A stretch of DNA of 64,000 nucleotides. Origin: Bifidobacterium breve. GTDB taxonomy: Bacteria; Actinomycetota; Acidimicrobiia; Acidimicrobiales; Acidimicrobilacustridaceae. A program made the position numbers and the translations under genes. The notes below the pieces were generated by a model that was not told the origin of the DNA, did no database searches, and saw only the letters and a program-made list of their open reading frames with translations. The stretch lies in NCBI GenBank assembly GCA_945878725.1, contig CAMCTY010000011.1, positions 1-64,000 of the forward strand, in the 5' to 3' direction. Shown in pieces: positions 40,580 through 50,151 of this stretch; within the stretch, counting starts at the first letter, position 1, and each line of letters begins with the position of its first letter.

Positions 40580-41749
40580 ATGGATCTCAATTTCACTGCA
40601 ACCGAAGAGTCCTTCCGGGCCGAGGCCCGAGCCTGGCTCGAGGCCAACGTCCCGCATAATCTGCCCTCGGGCGATACCCGTGAAGGTTTCGATCTCCACG
40701 TGCTCTGGGAAAAGAAGCTCTACGACGCCCGCTGGTCGGCCGTCTCATGGCCGACCGAGTTCGGTGGTCGCGGCTCTTCTCTCTGGGAATGGCTGATCTT
40801 CGAAGAGGAGTACTACCGCGCCGGTGGCCCTCAGCGAGTCACCCAGAACGGCATCTTCCTGCTCGCCCCAACGATCTTCGAGTTCGGCACCGACGAGCAG
40901 AAGGCCACCTTCCTCCCGCGCATGGCAGCGGCCGACGATCTCTGGTGTCAGGGTTGGTCCGAACCTGATGCTGGTTCCGATCTCGCCGGCATCAAGAGCC
41001 GAGCGACGCGCGACGATGCTGCTGGCGGCTGGATCCTTAACGGACAGAAGACTTGGACCACCCGTGGCGCATTTTGCAATTGGGTGTTCGGTCTCTTCCG
41101 CACTGATCCCGATGCCGCTCGCCACTCGGGCATGACGTACATGATGGTTCCGCTTGATGCACCGGGAGTCACGGTGCGCGGGGTCGAGCGTCTCGATGGT
41201 GACGAAGGGTTCGCTGAGGTGTTCCTCGACGATGTCTTTGTTTCCGACGATCTTGTTCTTGGTGGAGTGAACGAAGGCTGGGGTGTTGCCATGGCGACGA
41301 CCTCCTCCGAGCGTGGCCTCACCTTGCGATCGCCGGGTCGTTACTGTGCTGCCGCCGATCGGCTCGTTGATCTCTGGAAGCGTCAGTCGAAGATCGGCAC
41401 TGCCGATCCATCGCTGCGTGATGCGGTCGCCCAGTCATGGATGGAGGCCGAGGCGTACCGCCTCGCCACCCTCGCCGATGTGAGTGGCTTGGTCGAGGGA
41501 AAGTCATCGGGGGCTCGTTCGAGTCTCACCAAAATCTTCTGGTCGGAACTCGACGTAAACCTCAACGAGACGGCGGTTCGTCTTCTTGGTCCGGCCGGCG
41601 AACTCATCGAAGGTTCGCCCGATGCGATCGATGACGGCGCCTGGATGAAGGCATTCGAGTTCTCCCTCTCCGGTCCCATTTATGCGGGTACCAACGAGAT
41701 CCAACGCAACGTCGTCGCCGAGCGCGTGCTCGGACTCCCCCGGAAGTAG
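40580..41749 (+). CDS. Acyl-CoA dehydrogenase, FadE-like, first subunit
   Basis: 389 residues. Flavin- and acyl-CoA-binding motifs are present: QGWSEPDAGSDLAGIKS in the middle domain and YAGTNEIQRNVVAERVLGLPR at the end. Oxidises an acyl-CoA to the enoyl-CoA. It is followed nine bases later by a shorter, divergent acyl-CoA dehydrogenase, the arrangement of the mycobacterial heteromeric FadE pairs that act on sterol side chains. ATG 40580 has GGAG six bases upstream. Confidence 0.92.
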   Translation: MDLNFTATEESFRAEARAWLEANVPHNLPSGDTREGFDLHVLWEKKLYDARWSAVSWPTEFGGRGSSLWEWLIFEEEYYRAGGPQRVTQNGIFLLAPTIFEFGTDEQKATFLPRMAAADDLWCQGWSEPDAGSDLAGIKSRATRDDAAGGWILNGQKTWTTRGAFCNWVFGLFRTDPDAARHSGMTYMMVPLDAPGVTVRGVERLDGDEGFAEVFLDDVFVSDDLVLGGVNEGWGVAMATTSSERGLTLRSPGRYCAAADRLVDLWKRQSKIGTADPSLRDAVAQSWMEAEAYRLATLADVSGLVEGKSSGARSSLTKIFWSELDVNLNETAVRLLGPAGELIEGSPDAIDDGAWMKAFEFSLSGPIYAGTNEIQRNVVAERVLGLPRK

Positions 41750-41758
41750 GCCTGCGAA

Positions 41759-42781
41759 ATGCGTTTCGCTTTTACCGACGACCAACTGTTGTTCCGCGAC
41801 ACGGTTGGTGAATTGTTCGCCAAGGAATGTGCACCCGAAGCGGTGCGCTGGAGCTGGAACGACGTCACCGGTCGCAATCCGGAACTCTGGGCCGCTCTTG
41901 CCGAGATGGGCGTGACCGGTCTCACCGTTCCTGAGGCCCACGGTGGCATGGGAATGAACGAGGTCGACCTCCTCCCAATTCTTACCGAAGCGGGTCGCTA
42001 CGCGTTCCCCGGCCCGATCGTCGAAACCATTGCGGTGGCAGCTCCGATGCTCGCTGAATCAGCACCTGCAGCGATCGCCGAACGCTGGTTGCCGGGAATC
42101 GCCGATGGTTCCGTCATCGCTACGGTCGCACTCACCGGTCAACCCTTCGTGACCGACGCTCACATCGCCGATGTTCTGCTTGCTCAGCGCGACGATCGAA
42201 TCTTTGCGGTGCCAGCCGAGAACCTGCGGCTCACGCCGCAGACATCAGTCGATGGTGCACGGCGCTTGTTCGTTGCGGAATGGGACGAAGCCGATGCTGA
42301 ACTGATCGCCTCCGGCGACGAAGGCCTCCGCTGCGCGGATCGTGCCTTCAACCGCGGCGCAGCCGCAACAGCGGCTGTACTGATCGGGCTTTCTGAGCAG
42401 ATGATCGCCACGACGGTCGCCTACGTCAGCGAACGCAAGCAGTTTGGTGTGCCGATCGGCAGCTTCCAGGCTGTCAAACATCATCTTGCCGATGCCGAAC
42501 TCAAGGTTTCGTTCTCCCGCCCCAGTGTCTGGAATGCGGCGTATTCGATCGCTCACAACGTTCCCGACGTCGATCGCGATGTTTCGATGGCGAAATGTTT
42601 TGCTTCCGATGCAGCCGAAGTTGCGAGCCGCAAAGCACTCCAGTGCCACGGAGCAATTGGTTACACGACCGAGCATGACCTTCACTTCTGGCTCAAGCGC
42701 TCATGGGCGCTTGCAGCCGCGTGGGGTGACGCAGCGTGGCATCGTCGTCGCGTCGCTCACCTGTTGCTTGATCAGGGCTGA
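41759..42781 (+). CDS. Acyl-CoA dehydrogenase, FadE-like, second subunit
   Basis: 340 residues, shorter than its partner. RKQFGVPIGSFQAVKHHLAD and CHGAIGYTTEHDLHFWLKR are clear family motifs, but the middle domain is reduced and the terminal YxGTxEIQR motif of the first subunit is absent. This is the pattern of the second chain in alpha2-beta2 FadE complexes, where each active site is built from both chains. Likely substrate is a bulky or branched acyl-CoA (inference). Confidence 0.9.
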   Translation: MRFAFTDDQLLFRDTVGELFAKECAPEAVRWSWNDVTGRNPELWAALAEMGVTGLTVPEAHGGMGMNEVDLLPILTEAGRYAFPGPIVETIAVAAPMLAESAPAAIAERWLPGIADGSVIATVALTGQPFVTDAHIADVLLAQRDDRIFAVPAENLRLTPQTSVDGARRLFVAEWDEADAELIASGDEGLRCADRAFNRGAAATAAVLIGLSEQMIATTVAYVSERKQFGVPIGSFQAVKHHLADAELKVSFSRPSVWNAAYSIAHNVPDVDRDVSMAKCFASDAAEVASRKALQCHGAIGYTTEHDLHFWLKRSWALAAAWGDAAWHRRRVAHLLLDQG

Positions 42782-42790
42782 CAACTGTCG

Positions 42791-44155
42791 ATGACAGACA
42801 TGACGACTGTTGCCGGTCTCTACTCGCGCTGTCTTCGTGCCGCCGGCGTGGTGCGCGCCTTTGCTGCCCCGGGTCACGGTCTGCCTCGTCCGGACGGCAT
42901 CCGAATTATCGATGTCGCGTCGGCGGAACTTGCCGTGCTTCTTGCCGATGCCGACGGGCGCCTTTCTCGGGCCCCGAATGCTCGTCCGGGGTTGGCCCTG
43001 CTGCCCGGCCCGCGAATCCGCCTCGGATCTCAGCCGGGTGAGATCTGCGATCCCTGGGAACTCGACGAGATTGATGCACTTCCTGCGGCCATTTCCGGCT
43101 GGAGTTTTGGTCAGGTGCACGCGTCGGTGGAAATCGAACTACTTCTCGATTTCGATGCACCGGTGCGCGCCGATCTGGAACCGATCACGTTCAATCCGGG
43201 CGACCAACTGATGCGGCTTTCACCGAGCCTCGCCGCGTTCAATACGTTTCTTGTCGTGGGTCCAGGTGTTGTGCGCGACGGGCAGGCAGCGGGCGTCCTC
43301 GAAGCCGCGGAACGAATCGGCGCCGGTGTTGTCTGCACACCCGGCGCCTTTGGGGTGATGCCGATCGACCATCCGCTCTGGCGCGGCGTCGTCGGCCTAC
43401 AGACTGACGACGCGGAACTCTCGGGAGTCTCGGCTGCCGAACTGGTGATCATCGCCGGTATCGACTCCGCCGAGATCGGTTCGGTTATCCCGCCCGACGC
43501 TCAGGTGCTCGAGGTCGAACCTTGGCATCTCGGCTTGATGGCGCATCATTGGCCCGAGCCCGAAACCAATCCTGGGCAGTATCAGATCATCGGATCGGCA
43601 CTTGTTGGGGCACTCGCCAGCGTGGTTGGCAAGGGACGCACTGACGTTTCGGTTCCGTTGCATCCGGTCAGAGCTCTCATGGATGTCATCGAAGTGCTCG
43701 GCCCCGACGCTGTCATCGCCGTCGATCCGGGCCCGGCGGCGCTCTGGATGGCGCGCGGCCTCGTGGCGGCACCCGCGGGTCAGATCACTATCCCCGGACT
43801 TCCCGTGAAGGGTTTTGCTGTCGCAGCCGCGCTGGTGGCAGGCCTTGACGATCGCACAGCACTCGCGATCGCAACGGCACCGACTGATTCGTGCACCGAC
43901 GAACTTCTTGACCTTGCTGCCGTTCTCGACGTTGCCGTCGTGCTCGAGGTCTGGGGCGCCGACGCTGCATGGGAACAGTCGTCAGATCATCGGGCTGGCT
44001 TGGTCGGCGCGGTGAGGGTTGACAGCGTCTCCGTGCTTGCCGCCCCCGTGGACTTCGGCGCAACGGCAGATCTCATCGACATCGCCGGAACCGTTGATGC
44101 CTGGATGCCGGATGCAGAGCAGGGCGTCATCGACCTCGGTGGCATGGCCAACTAG
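42791..44155 (+). CDS. Degenerate thiamine-diphosphate-enzyme-like protein
   Basis: 454 residues that follow the three-domain plan of acetolactate-synthase-type enzymes. N-domain: AGVVRAFAAPGHG (about 18-30) and E46 in SAELAVLLADADGR at the place of the catalytic glutamate. Middle domain, about 142-250: VVGPGVVRDGQ, then VVCTPGAFGVMPIDHPLWRGVVG and AELVIIAGI. C-domain: from about 288, HPVRALMDVIEVLGPDAVIAVDPG. The cofactor-binding GDGx(24-27)N motif is missing; ATAPTDS (361-367) stands there. Sequence is shortened elsewhere too. It is therefore probably not a ThDP enzyme, yet it is in an operon with FadE genes, nine bases after the second. Confidence 0.68.
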   Translation: MTDMTTVAGLYSRCLRAAGVVRAFAAPGHGLPRPDGIRIIDVASAELAVLLADADGRLSRAPNARPGLALLPGPRIRLGSQPGEICDPWELDEIDALPAAISGWSFGQVHASVEIELLLDFDAPVRADLEPITFNPGDQLMRLSPSLAAFNTFLVVGPGVVRDGQAAGVLEAAERIGAGVVCTPGAFGVMPIDHPLWRGVVGLQTDDAELSGVSAAELVIIAGIDSAEIGSVIPPDAQVLEVEPWHLGLMAHHWPEPETNPGQYQIIGSALVGALASVVGKGRTDVSVPLHPVRALMDVIEVLGPDAVIAVDPGPAALWMARGLVAAPAGQITIPGLPVKGFAVAAALVAGLDDRTALAIATAPTDSCTDELLDLAAVLDVAVVLEVWGADAAWEQSSDHRAGLVGAVRVDSVSVLAAPVDFGATADLIDIAGTVDAWMPDAEQGVIDLGGMAN

Positions 44156-44169
44156 ATCTGGGACGAGAA

Positions 44170-44197
44170 ACGGGGCCGACCTTTCGGCCGACCCCGT
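44170..44197. terminator. Hairpin between convergent genes, probably two-way terminator
   Basis: GGCCGA (44174-44179) pairs with TCGGCC (44184-44189) around CCTT, and flanking ACGG/CCGT extend it. It lies midway between the stops of the ThDP-like and aldehyde dehydrogenase genes. No clean T-run follows in either direction. Confidence 0.6.
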
Positions 44198-44227
44198 TCG
44201 GATGTTCGTTGTTAGTTCGTGGTTTGA

Positions 44228-45688
44228 TCAGCCGCCGATGGGAAGATCAATGCCACCGGGAAGCGAGATGGTCTTGTCCTCGCAGAATGCGTGGATGCCT
44301 TCCGGGCCAAGCTCGCGGCCGACGCCGGAGTTCTTGAAGCCACCGAACGGGCCGTTGAAGTCCATGCCCTGCGTGGTGTTGACCGCAAAGGTTCCGGTGC
44401 GAACACGGCGGGCAACCCCGATGCCCTTTTCGATGTCGGACGTGTAGCACGCACCGGCAAGGCCGTAATCGTTGTCGTTGGCAATGGCGATGGCGTCTTC
44501 GAGGGTGTCGTACTGGATGAGTGACAACACCGGGCCGAAGATCTCTTCGCGGGCGATGGTCATGTCGTTGGTGACATCAGCGAAAAGTGTGGGCGACACG
44601 AAGTGACCTGTGGCCTCGTCGGGACGACCGCCACCGACGACGACGGTTGCGCCTTCGGCGATGCCCTTGGCGATGTAGCCCTCGACGCGCTCGCGCTGAC
44701 GCTCAGCGATGAGCGGTCCGCAGAGGTTGTCGGGGTTGGTCGGATCGCCAGTGATCTGTGCGGCGACCGCGGCGGCGAGTGCGTCGCGGATCTCGGCGTA
44801 GCGGCTCTTCGGCGCAAGGACGCGGGTGAGTGCGACACAGGCCTGGCCGTTGTTCATGAGGCCGCCACCGATGATCATCGGGATGGTCTCGTCGAGGTTC
44901 GCATCGTCACAGATGATGGCTGCGGACTTGCCGCCCAGTTCGAGGGTGCAACGCTTGAGCTGTTCGCCACAGATCGCACCGATCTTGCGACCGGCTGCGG
45001 TTGAACCGGTGAAGCTCACCTTGTCGATGTCGGGGTGACGGACGAGATGCTCGCCAACTTCACGGTCGGCGGGAACGATGTTGATGACACCCGCCGGAAC
45101 GCCGGCTTCGATGAGAACCTCGGCGAAGAGGTTCGCGTCGAGCGGGGTCTCGGGAGCAGGCTTGAGCACGATCGTCGAACCCGATGCGAGCACGGGGCCC
45201 ACCTTGAGGGTCGTGATGAAGAGCGGGACGTTCCAGGGGATGATGCCGGCGCAGACGCCAACCGGCTCGCGTCGAACGATGATCTGTCCGCCGAGGGCAC
45301 CGTCGCGGCGCTCTTCGAATGGGAACTCAAGCGTGTGACGGGCGAAGGAGTCAAGCACCATGGTGCTCGAGAGGACCTGTCCGAACATTGAGAAGTAATA
45401 CGGAGCGCCGACCTCGTTGGTGATGAGGTTGGTGAACTCGTCCTGACGGGCCTTGATGCCGTCGGAGACGCGGGTGAGGAGTTCGGCCCGCTGCTGCGGC
45501 GTCCATGTGGACCATTCACCTTCGAATGCAGCCTTGGCGGCGGCAACGGCGCGATCCATATCGGCATTGGTGGCAACCGGCACGGAGCCGATGACCTCTT
45601 CGGTGGTCGGCGAGAGAACCTTGAGAGTCTCGTTGCCGGCGGGAGTGACCCATTCGCCACCGATGAAGAACTTGTCGTACGTGTACAT
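44228..45688 (-). CDS. NAD(P)-dependent aldehyde dehydrogenase
   Basis: 486 residues of the aldehyde dehydrogenase superfamily. PWNVPLF for cofactor binding, FTGSTAAGRKIG, the general base E250 in LELGGKS and the nucleophile C284 in NNGQACVALTR are in place. Oxidises an aldehyde to the acid; the substrate is unknown. GGGGA lies seven bases before the ATG at 45688. It converges on the FadE operon and may belong to the same catabolic block. Confidence 0.92.
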   Translation of the reverse strand: MYTYDKFFIGGEWVTPAGNETLKVLSPTTEEVIGSVPVATNADMDRAVAAAKAAFEGEWSTWTPQQRAELLTRVSDGIKARQDEFTNLITNEVGAPYYFSMFGQVLSSTMVLDSFARHTLEFPFEERRDGALGGQIIVRREPVGVCAGIIPWNVPLFITTLKVGPVLASGSTIVLKPAPETPLDANLFAEVLIEAGVPAGVINIVPADREVGEHLVRHPDIDKVSFTGSTAAGRKIGAICGEQLKRCTLELGGKSAAIICDDANLDETIPMIIGGGLMNNGQACVALTRVLAPKSRYAEIRDALAAAVAAQITGDPTNPDNLCGPLIAERQRERVEGYIAKGIAEGATVVVGGGRPDEATGHFVSPTLFADVTNDMTIAREEIFGPVLSLIQYDTLEDAIAIANDNDYGLAGACYTSDIEKGIGVARRVRTGTFAVNTTQGMDFNGPFGGFKNSGVGRELGPEGIHAFCEDKTISLPGGIDLPIGG

Positions 45689-45804
45689 GGCTTCCCCTTT
45701 GGATGCGGGCCTGCGCCCGGAATCTGTGCCGTCCGGGGCTCATGTGGCCAGCCGAATCAACAGGGGAAATGTACCCGCCGGATGCCCGTTGCGACAGATC
45801 GGCG

Positions 45805-48054
45805 CTATCCGACCCGATTCAGGTCGTTGACGACCTTCAGAAGATCGCCCACGTTGTAGAAGTTCACCCCGACGATCGTGGCGAATTTTCCGCGCTGGGT
45901 GGTGCAGTTCCGGACTCGGGACATCAAGACGTCGTAGCTATTGACGATTCGTGCCTGAGCGATCGTCGAAGCACTCCCGGATGGCGTGGTCCAGTGGTTT
46001 ATCTGGAAGAGGGGCGATTCGGGGGTGCCCCGGTTGGGAGCGCAGCTGGCCAGATCATTGACGGGTTCGGTACCCGTGTAACCCGGCGCACCGGGGGTGA
46101 GCAGGGCAGCTTCGGTGCGGAAGGTAAACGGGGTGTCCTGCATGAGTCCGTACGCCGGGTTGTTCCACCCAGGGGGAGGTCCGCCGTATTCCGACATCAT
46201 CACGATGTTCCTACCCTGATCAATGAGGTTGCCGAGCGTGGGAGGCGGGGCCGACGAGTCCCATTCGTAGAGTTGATCGACTAGGCGAGCCTCTTTGAAC
46301 GCCTTGAAGGTGTCCTCCGTCGAGACGTAGTTGCCGATCACGATGATGATCACCTCGTCAGGATTACGCGTCAGGAACTGTCTGATCGCACCGAGAGACG
46401 CGGAGAAGCGGGTAGCTCCGTATTCGCAATAGACATGACACAGGTAGATGTCCCGTAGGGCAGGATCAATCGGTGCTGCATTCAGACTCCTGAGGATGGA
46501 GGGATCAGCACCGGCGGGCAATTGACTCTCAACGGCTGCAGGATTCACCTTCGCTTCGAGAGCGCGGTCGGTGACGACCAAGCCGTCACCGGCGATACCG
46601 ATGTTCGTGCGCACCCCGTAGTGGGTCTTGATCAGAAGCGCGCGGATGCCGTACTCAAGTTGGGCCGGAATGCCAAAGGTGTTCTCGGCGAAGATCCAAC
46701 CAGGATCCATGCTCGCCGACATCGAGTTGTGCGACCCGGCGAAGGCCACCTCGTCGATCGTGCGATCGCAGAGTTCGGCGTGGCCATTGCACCGGCGAGT
46801 TTCCAGGACGGTGGCGCGGGCACGGGTATTCCCGGTGAATGCGAAGCCGACGATCGAGATGACGGCGACGATGGTGAATGTTGCGCTGGCGGTTCGCACC
46901 AGATGAGGCGAGCGGAAGAGCCGTTTCGAGCCTGGCGATGCAGCTGGATCTCTCTGCGCTGGGGCGACGGCGAGGAGCAATTGAAAGCAGCCTAGGTAGA
47001 CGATGTAGACGCCCGCGAGTGACACGAGGATGTCGACCACGGCAGTGGGTTGGAGAAGGAGGAAGAGCCCGCCGACAATCACGACCGACGCACGGAAGGC
47101 CAGGCCAGAGACGGTCCTCGGTTGCCATCGGCCAACGCGATTGCGCACCTTTTCCCAGAGATCGAGGGGAGTGAGGGCGGGCTTCTGTGGGGCGGTGGCG
47201 AGCGCGAAAGCGATCGCAGCAATGCCATAGCCGACAACCCAGAATCCGATGACGGTGAGGTCTCCGAAGAACCGACCGACAGCGGCCTGCGCGAATCGGG
47301 CATCGTCGGGCGTACTCGCATAACTGGCAGCTATCCGCGGAATCGAATACGCGACTGCGATAACGACAAGACCCGATCCGCAGATGGCGATGCCAATTTT
47401 GCGCAGGGCATCCTGGAGATTCGGAGCGAGATAGATGGTTAGGGCGAGTAGTCCCAGGGCGAGAAGAAGGAGTTGGCCGCTTGCGTCGCTGAGATTCTCC
47501 GCCCACTTCCAAGCTTGAAGGCTCCGAATCTCGTTTCCGAAATCGACAAGGAGGGTGTCGAGATTTGCCGGGAGATTGTTTGCAACAGCGGGATTCGTGA
47601 TCATTAGGCTGTTGGTGAGTATGGAAAGCGTCTGACTCAGGTTGACTGCGCTGGTATTGCCGTCCTGCGTGAAGATCGCATCGTGGGTTTTCAGCACGCC
47701 ATCCCGAAAGATGTCGCGGAAAGTCCTCAGTTTCATCATCTCGAAGAACGTCGGCTCAATGATTGAGCGAAATGACGCCAACTCTGATGGGCCGTTCTCG
47801 ATGAGTGCGTCAGTGGCACGGTTCGCAAGCGAGGCTCGGACCGTCTCGGAATCGAGAAGATGAACGGCCCTGTTGGCAAAGTCGTTGCGGTCGAAGATCG
47901 AATTGTTCGCCCAGATAGACAAGATGCTGGTGGTGAAGATCAGGCTGAACACAACGGCCGACAATGCGGAAAGAATCGGGCGCTGTCGACGGCGCGATGC
48001 CAAGCGGGACGTCGGAAGGAGGGGCTGATCGGATGACACGTTGACGCGCTCCAT
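45805..48054 (-). CDS. Multi-helix membrane protein with C-terminal PI-PLC-like phosphodiesterase domain
   Basis: 749 residues. One N-terminal helix (about 27-48), a soluble stretch to about 190, then seven or so helices between 192 and 408, then an extracytoplasmic domain from about 420. That domain has the X-box features of phosphatidylinositol-specific phospholipase C-like enzymes: AFAGSHNSMSAS with H442 and YLCHVYCEYGA with H540. Two histidines in these places do the acid-base chemistry in PI-PLC. Four cysteines nearby (C422, C429, C539, C543) may form disulfides. A polar-headgroup or glycolipid substrate outside the cell is likely (inference). The joining of this domain to a polytopic membrane part is unusual. 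Confidence 0.75.
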   Translation of the reverse strand: MERVNVSSDQPLLPTSRLASRRRQRPILSALSAVVFSLIFTTSILSIWANNSIFDRNDFANRAVHLLDSETVRASLANRATDALIENGPSELASFRSIIEPTFFEMMKLRTFRDIFRDGVLKTHDAIFTQDGNTSAVNLSQTLSILTNSLMITNPAVANNLPANLDTLLVDFGNEIRSLQAWKWAENLSDASGQLLLLALGLLALTIYLAPNLQDALRKIGIAICGSGLVVIAVAYSIPRIAASYASTPDDARFAQAAVGRFFGDLTVIGFWVVGYGIAAIAFALATAPQKPALTPLDLWEKVRNRVGRWQPRTVSGLAFRASVVIVGGLFLLLQPTAVVDILVSLAGVYIVYLGCFQLLLAVAPAQRDPAASPGSKRLFRSPHLVRTASATFTIVAVISIVGFAFTGNTRARATVLETRRCNGHAELCDRTIDEVAFAGSHNSMSASMDPGWIFAENTFGIPAQLEYGIRALLIKTHYGVRTNIGIAGDGLVVTDRALEAKVNPAAVESQLPAGADPSILRSLNAAPIDPALRDIYLCHVYCEYGATRFSASLGAIRQFLTRNPDEVIIIVIGNYVSTEDTFKAFKEARLVDQLYEWDSSAPPPTLGNLIDQGRNIVMMSEYGGPPPGWNNPAYGLMQDTPFTFRTEAALLTPGAPGYTGTEPVNDLASCAPNRGTPESPLFQINHWTTPSGSASTIAQARIVNSYDVLMSRVRNCTTQRGKFATIVGVNFYNVGDLLKVVNDLNRVG

Positions 48055-48160
48055 GGTTGGGACTGGTCAGATTCTGGCAGGTCGGCACACGCGGCCTGCC
48101 CGACTTTGACACGATGGAGCCCGAAGCCATGTCTGTGGTCTCGCCGAAAGGAACCCCCTC

Positions 48161-49189
48161 ATGCAGCTCGGAATGGTCGGACTTGGCCGAATGGGAGCCA
48201 ATCTCGTCCGGCGCTTGGTTCGCGACGGGCACACGTGTGTCGTATTCGATGTTGATGGTGATGCCGTTTCCCGGCTCGCCAACGAGAGCGACTCGATCAC
48301 GGGATCAACCGATCTCGCCGATTTCGTGGCGAAGCTTGACGTTCCTCGTGCTGCTTGGATCATGGTGCCGGCCGCCTTTGCTGGCGCAACGGTGGACGAC
48401 CTCGCCGGTCTGATGGAGCCCGGCGACATTCTGATTGATGGCGGCAATACCTACTACCGCGATGATGTCGATCGGGCCGAAGCCCTCGGTCCGAAGGGGA
48501 TTCATTACGTCGACGTCGGAACAAGCGGCGGCGTGTTCGGCCTTGAGCGCGGGTTCTGCCTCATGATTGGAGGTGAGGATGATGTCGTTGCTCGCCTCGA
48601 ACCGATCTTCCGGACGATCGCTCCCGGCGCGGGTGATGCCGAGCGAACCCCCGGTCGCAATGGCGATCTCGCTACCGAAGAACTCGGGTATCTCCATTGC
48701 GGCCCGGCAGGTGCAGGCCACTTCGTGAAGATGGTCCACAACGGCATCGAATACGGACTCATGGCTTCGTACGCAGAAGGTCTCAACATTCTCAAGCACG
48801 CCGATGTCGGAAAGCGCTCGCATGAATCCGACGCCGAGACGACGCCGCTGCGTGATCCGAAGTACTACCAGTACGAAATCGACACGCGCGCAGTGACAGA
48901 GGTGTGGAGGCGGGGAAGCGTTGTCGCCTCATGGCTTCTCGATCTGACTGCTGCGGCGCTCGTTGACGATCCAGACCTCTCATCGTTCGGCGGGCGCGTG
49001 AGCGACTCGGGTGAAGGTCGATGGACAAGTCTTGCGGCCATTGATGCGGGCGTACCCACGCCGGTTCTGACGACTGCACTTTTCGAGCGGTTCTCATCGC
49101 GTGGTGAGGCCGATTACGCAGACAAGCTTCTGTCGGCGATGCGCAAACAGTTCGGTGGGCACGACGAGAAGCCGGCCGGCGGCGCCTGA
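48161..49189 (+). CDS. gnd: 6-phosphogluconate dehydrogenase, short (GndA/YqeC) type
   Basis: Oxidative decarboxylation of 6-phosphogluconate to ribulose 5-phosphate. The 342 residues have the nucleotide-binding [24 protein letters not shown], and the catalytic lysine segment [13 protein letters not shown]. This short form lacks the long C-terminal domain of the E. coli enzyme and often prefers NAD. AAAGGA precedes the ATG. First gene of a tight four-gene operon: gnd, aldose epimerase, pgi, ppgK. Confidence 0.93.
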   Translation: MQLGMVGLGRMGANLVRRLVRDGHTCVVFDVDGDAVSRLANESDSITGSTDLADFVAKLDVPRAAWIMVPAAFAGATVDDLAGLMEPGDILIDGGNTYYRDDVDRAEALGPKGIHYVDVGTSGGVFGLERGFCLMIGGEDDVVARLEPIFRTIAPGAGDAERTPGRNGDLATEELGYLHCGPAGAGHFVKMVHNGIEYGLMASYAEGLNILKHADVGKRSHESDAETTPLRDPKYYQYEIDTRAVTEVWRRGSVVASWLLDLTAAALVDDPDLSSFGGRVSDSGEGRWTSLAAIDAGVPTPVLTTALFERFSSRGEADYADKLLSAMRKQFGGHDEKPAGGA

Positions 49190-49191
49190 AC

Positions 49192-50139
49192 ATGACGGCG
49201 GCGGACGGGCAGACCGACGGCACTGCGAGGATCGCCATCGTCGATGGCGAAGCCGCGCTGACTCTCAGGGCGGGGCCGACCGAGTTCACGCTCTTTCCTG
49301 AGCTCGGTCTTTTGGGAGCATCGCTGCGTCACAAGGAACGCGACTATCTCGATTTTCATGGCGGACCGGCTGCCGCCCGCGCCGGACACACCACCGGTTT
49401 ACCGCTGCTGTCGCCGTGGGCGAATCGCCTTGGTTCCGATTCGTTTCGCGTGGCGGCCAAAAAGGTGAATCTCCTCGACTCGAAGACAGTGCACCGCGAC
49501 GCAAATGGATTGCCGATCCACGGCCTGATGATCGGGCGGGGCATCTGGGAGTTGCTGTCGCTCCGGGGCCAAGTCGGATCAGCAAGTGCCGTCGCCCGTT
49601 TTGATGCCGCTGACGATGAGCGAATCATGGAGGCCTTCCCCTTCAAGCACACCATGACCGTTGCGTTCACTGTCTCGCCCGGTCGGCTCACGGTGGCTAC
49701 GACTCTGACGGCGACGGGAAAGCGCGCCGTTCCGGTGAGTTTCGGTTGGCATCCGTACTTCAGGCTTCCGGAGATCGACCGGGACAAAGTGCGGATCGGC
49801 ATTCCCGCCCGCCGGCGATTAGTGCTCGACGAACGCAATCTTCCCACCGGCGAGGAAGTGGCCGAGCCCGCCGAGATTCTGAAACTCGCGGGACGAACGT
49901 ACGACGACGGATATCGCCTCGGGCGGGATCGGCAACTGCTCCTCTTCGGCGGCCGTCGGAGACTGACCATCGTGCTCGACCGCGGCTATCCGTTCGCGCA
50001 GGTCTATGCGCCCGAAGGCAAGCAGTACGTTGCGCTTGAGCCAATGACCGCATCCACCAACGCGCTGGTTTCAGGCGAGACCGACATGGTCGAGCCCGGA
50101 AAGTCCTACACCGCACGATTCGCTATTTCGCTCACATGA
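49192..50139 (+). CDS. Aldose 1-epimerase family protein
   Basis: 315 residues of the galactose-mutarotase beta-sandwich fold: LLSPWANRLG near the start, GLPIHGLM, and SFGWHPYFRLP with the substrate-binding histidine. It may interconvert anomers of glucose or act on hexose 6-phosphates as YeaD-type proteins do. It starts three bases after the gnd stop and is followed 12 bases later by pgi, fitting a role in sugar-phosphate supply. Confidence 0.87.
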   Translation: MTAADGQTDGTARIAIVDGEAALTLRAGPTEFTLFPELGLLGASLRHKERDYLDFHGGPAAARAGHTTGLPLLSPWANRLGSDSFRVAAKKVNLLDSKTVHRDANGLPIHGLMIGRGIWELLSLRGQVGSASAVARFDAADDERIMEAFPFKHTMTVAFTVSPGRLTVATTLTATGKRAVPVSFGWHPYFRLPEIDRDKVRIGIPARRRLVLDERNLPTGEEVAEPAEILKLAGRTYDDGYRLGRDRQLLLFGGRRRLTIVLDRGYPFAQVYAPEGKQYVALEPMTASTNALVSGETDMVEPGKSYTARFAISLT

Positions 50140-50151
50140 GCAGGAGCCCCG

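Noticed and set aside
48076-48100. Inverted repeat GGCAGG/CCTGCC before gnd as an operator
   Set aside because: Only six-base arms with a 13-base spacer; too weak in a GC-rich gap to support a call.
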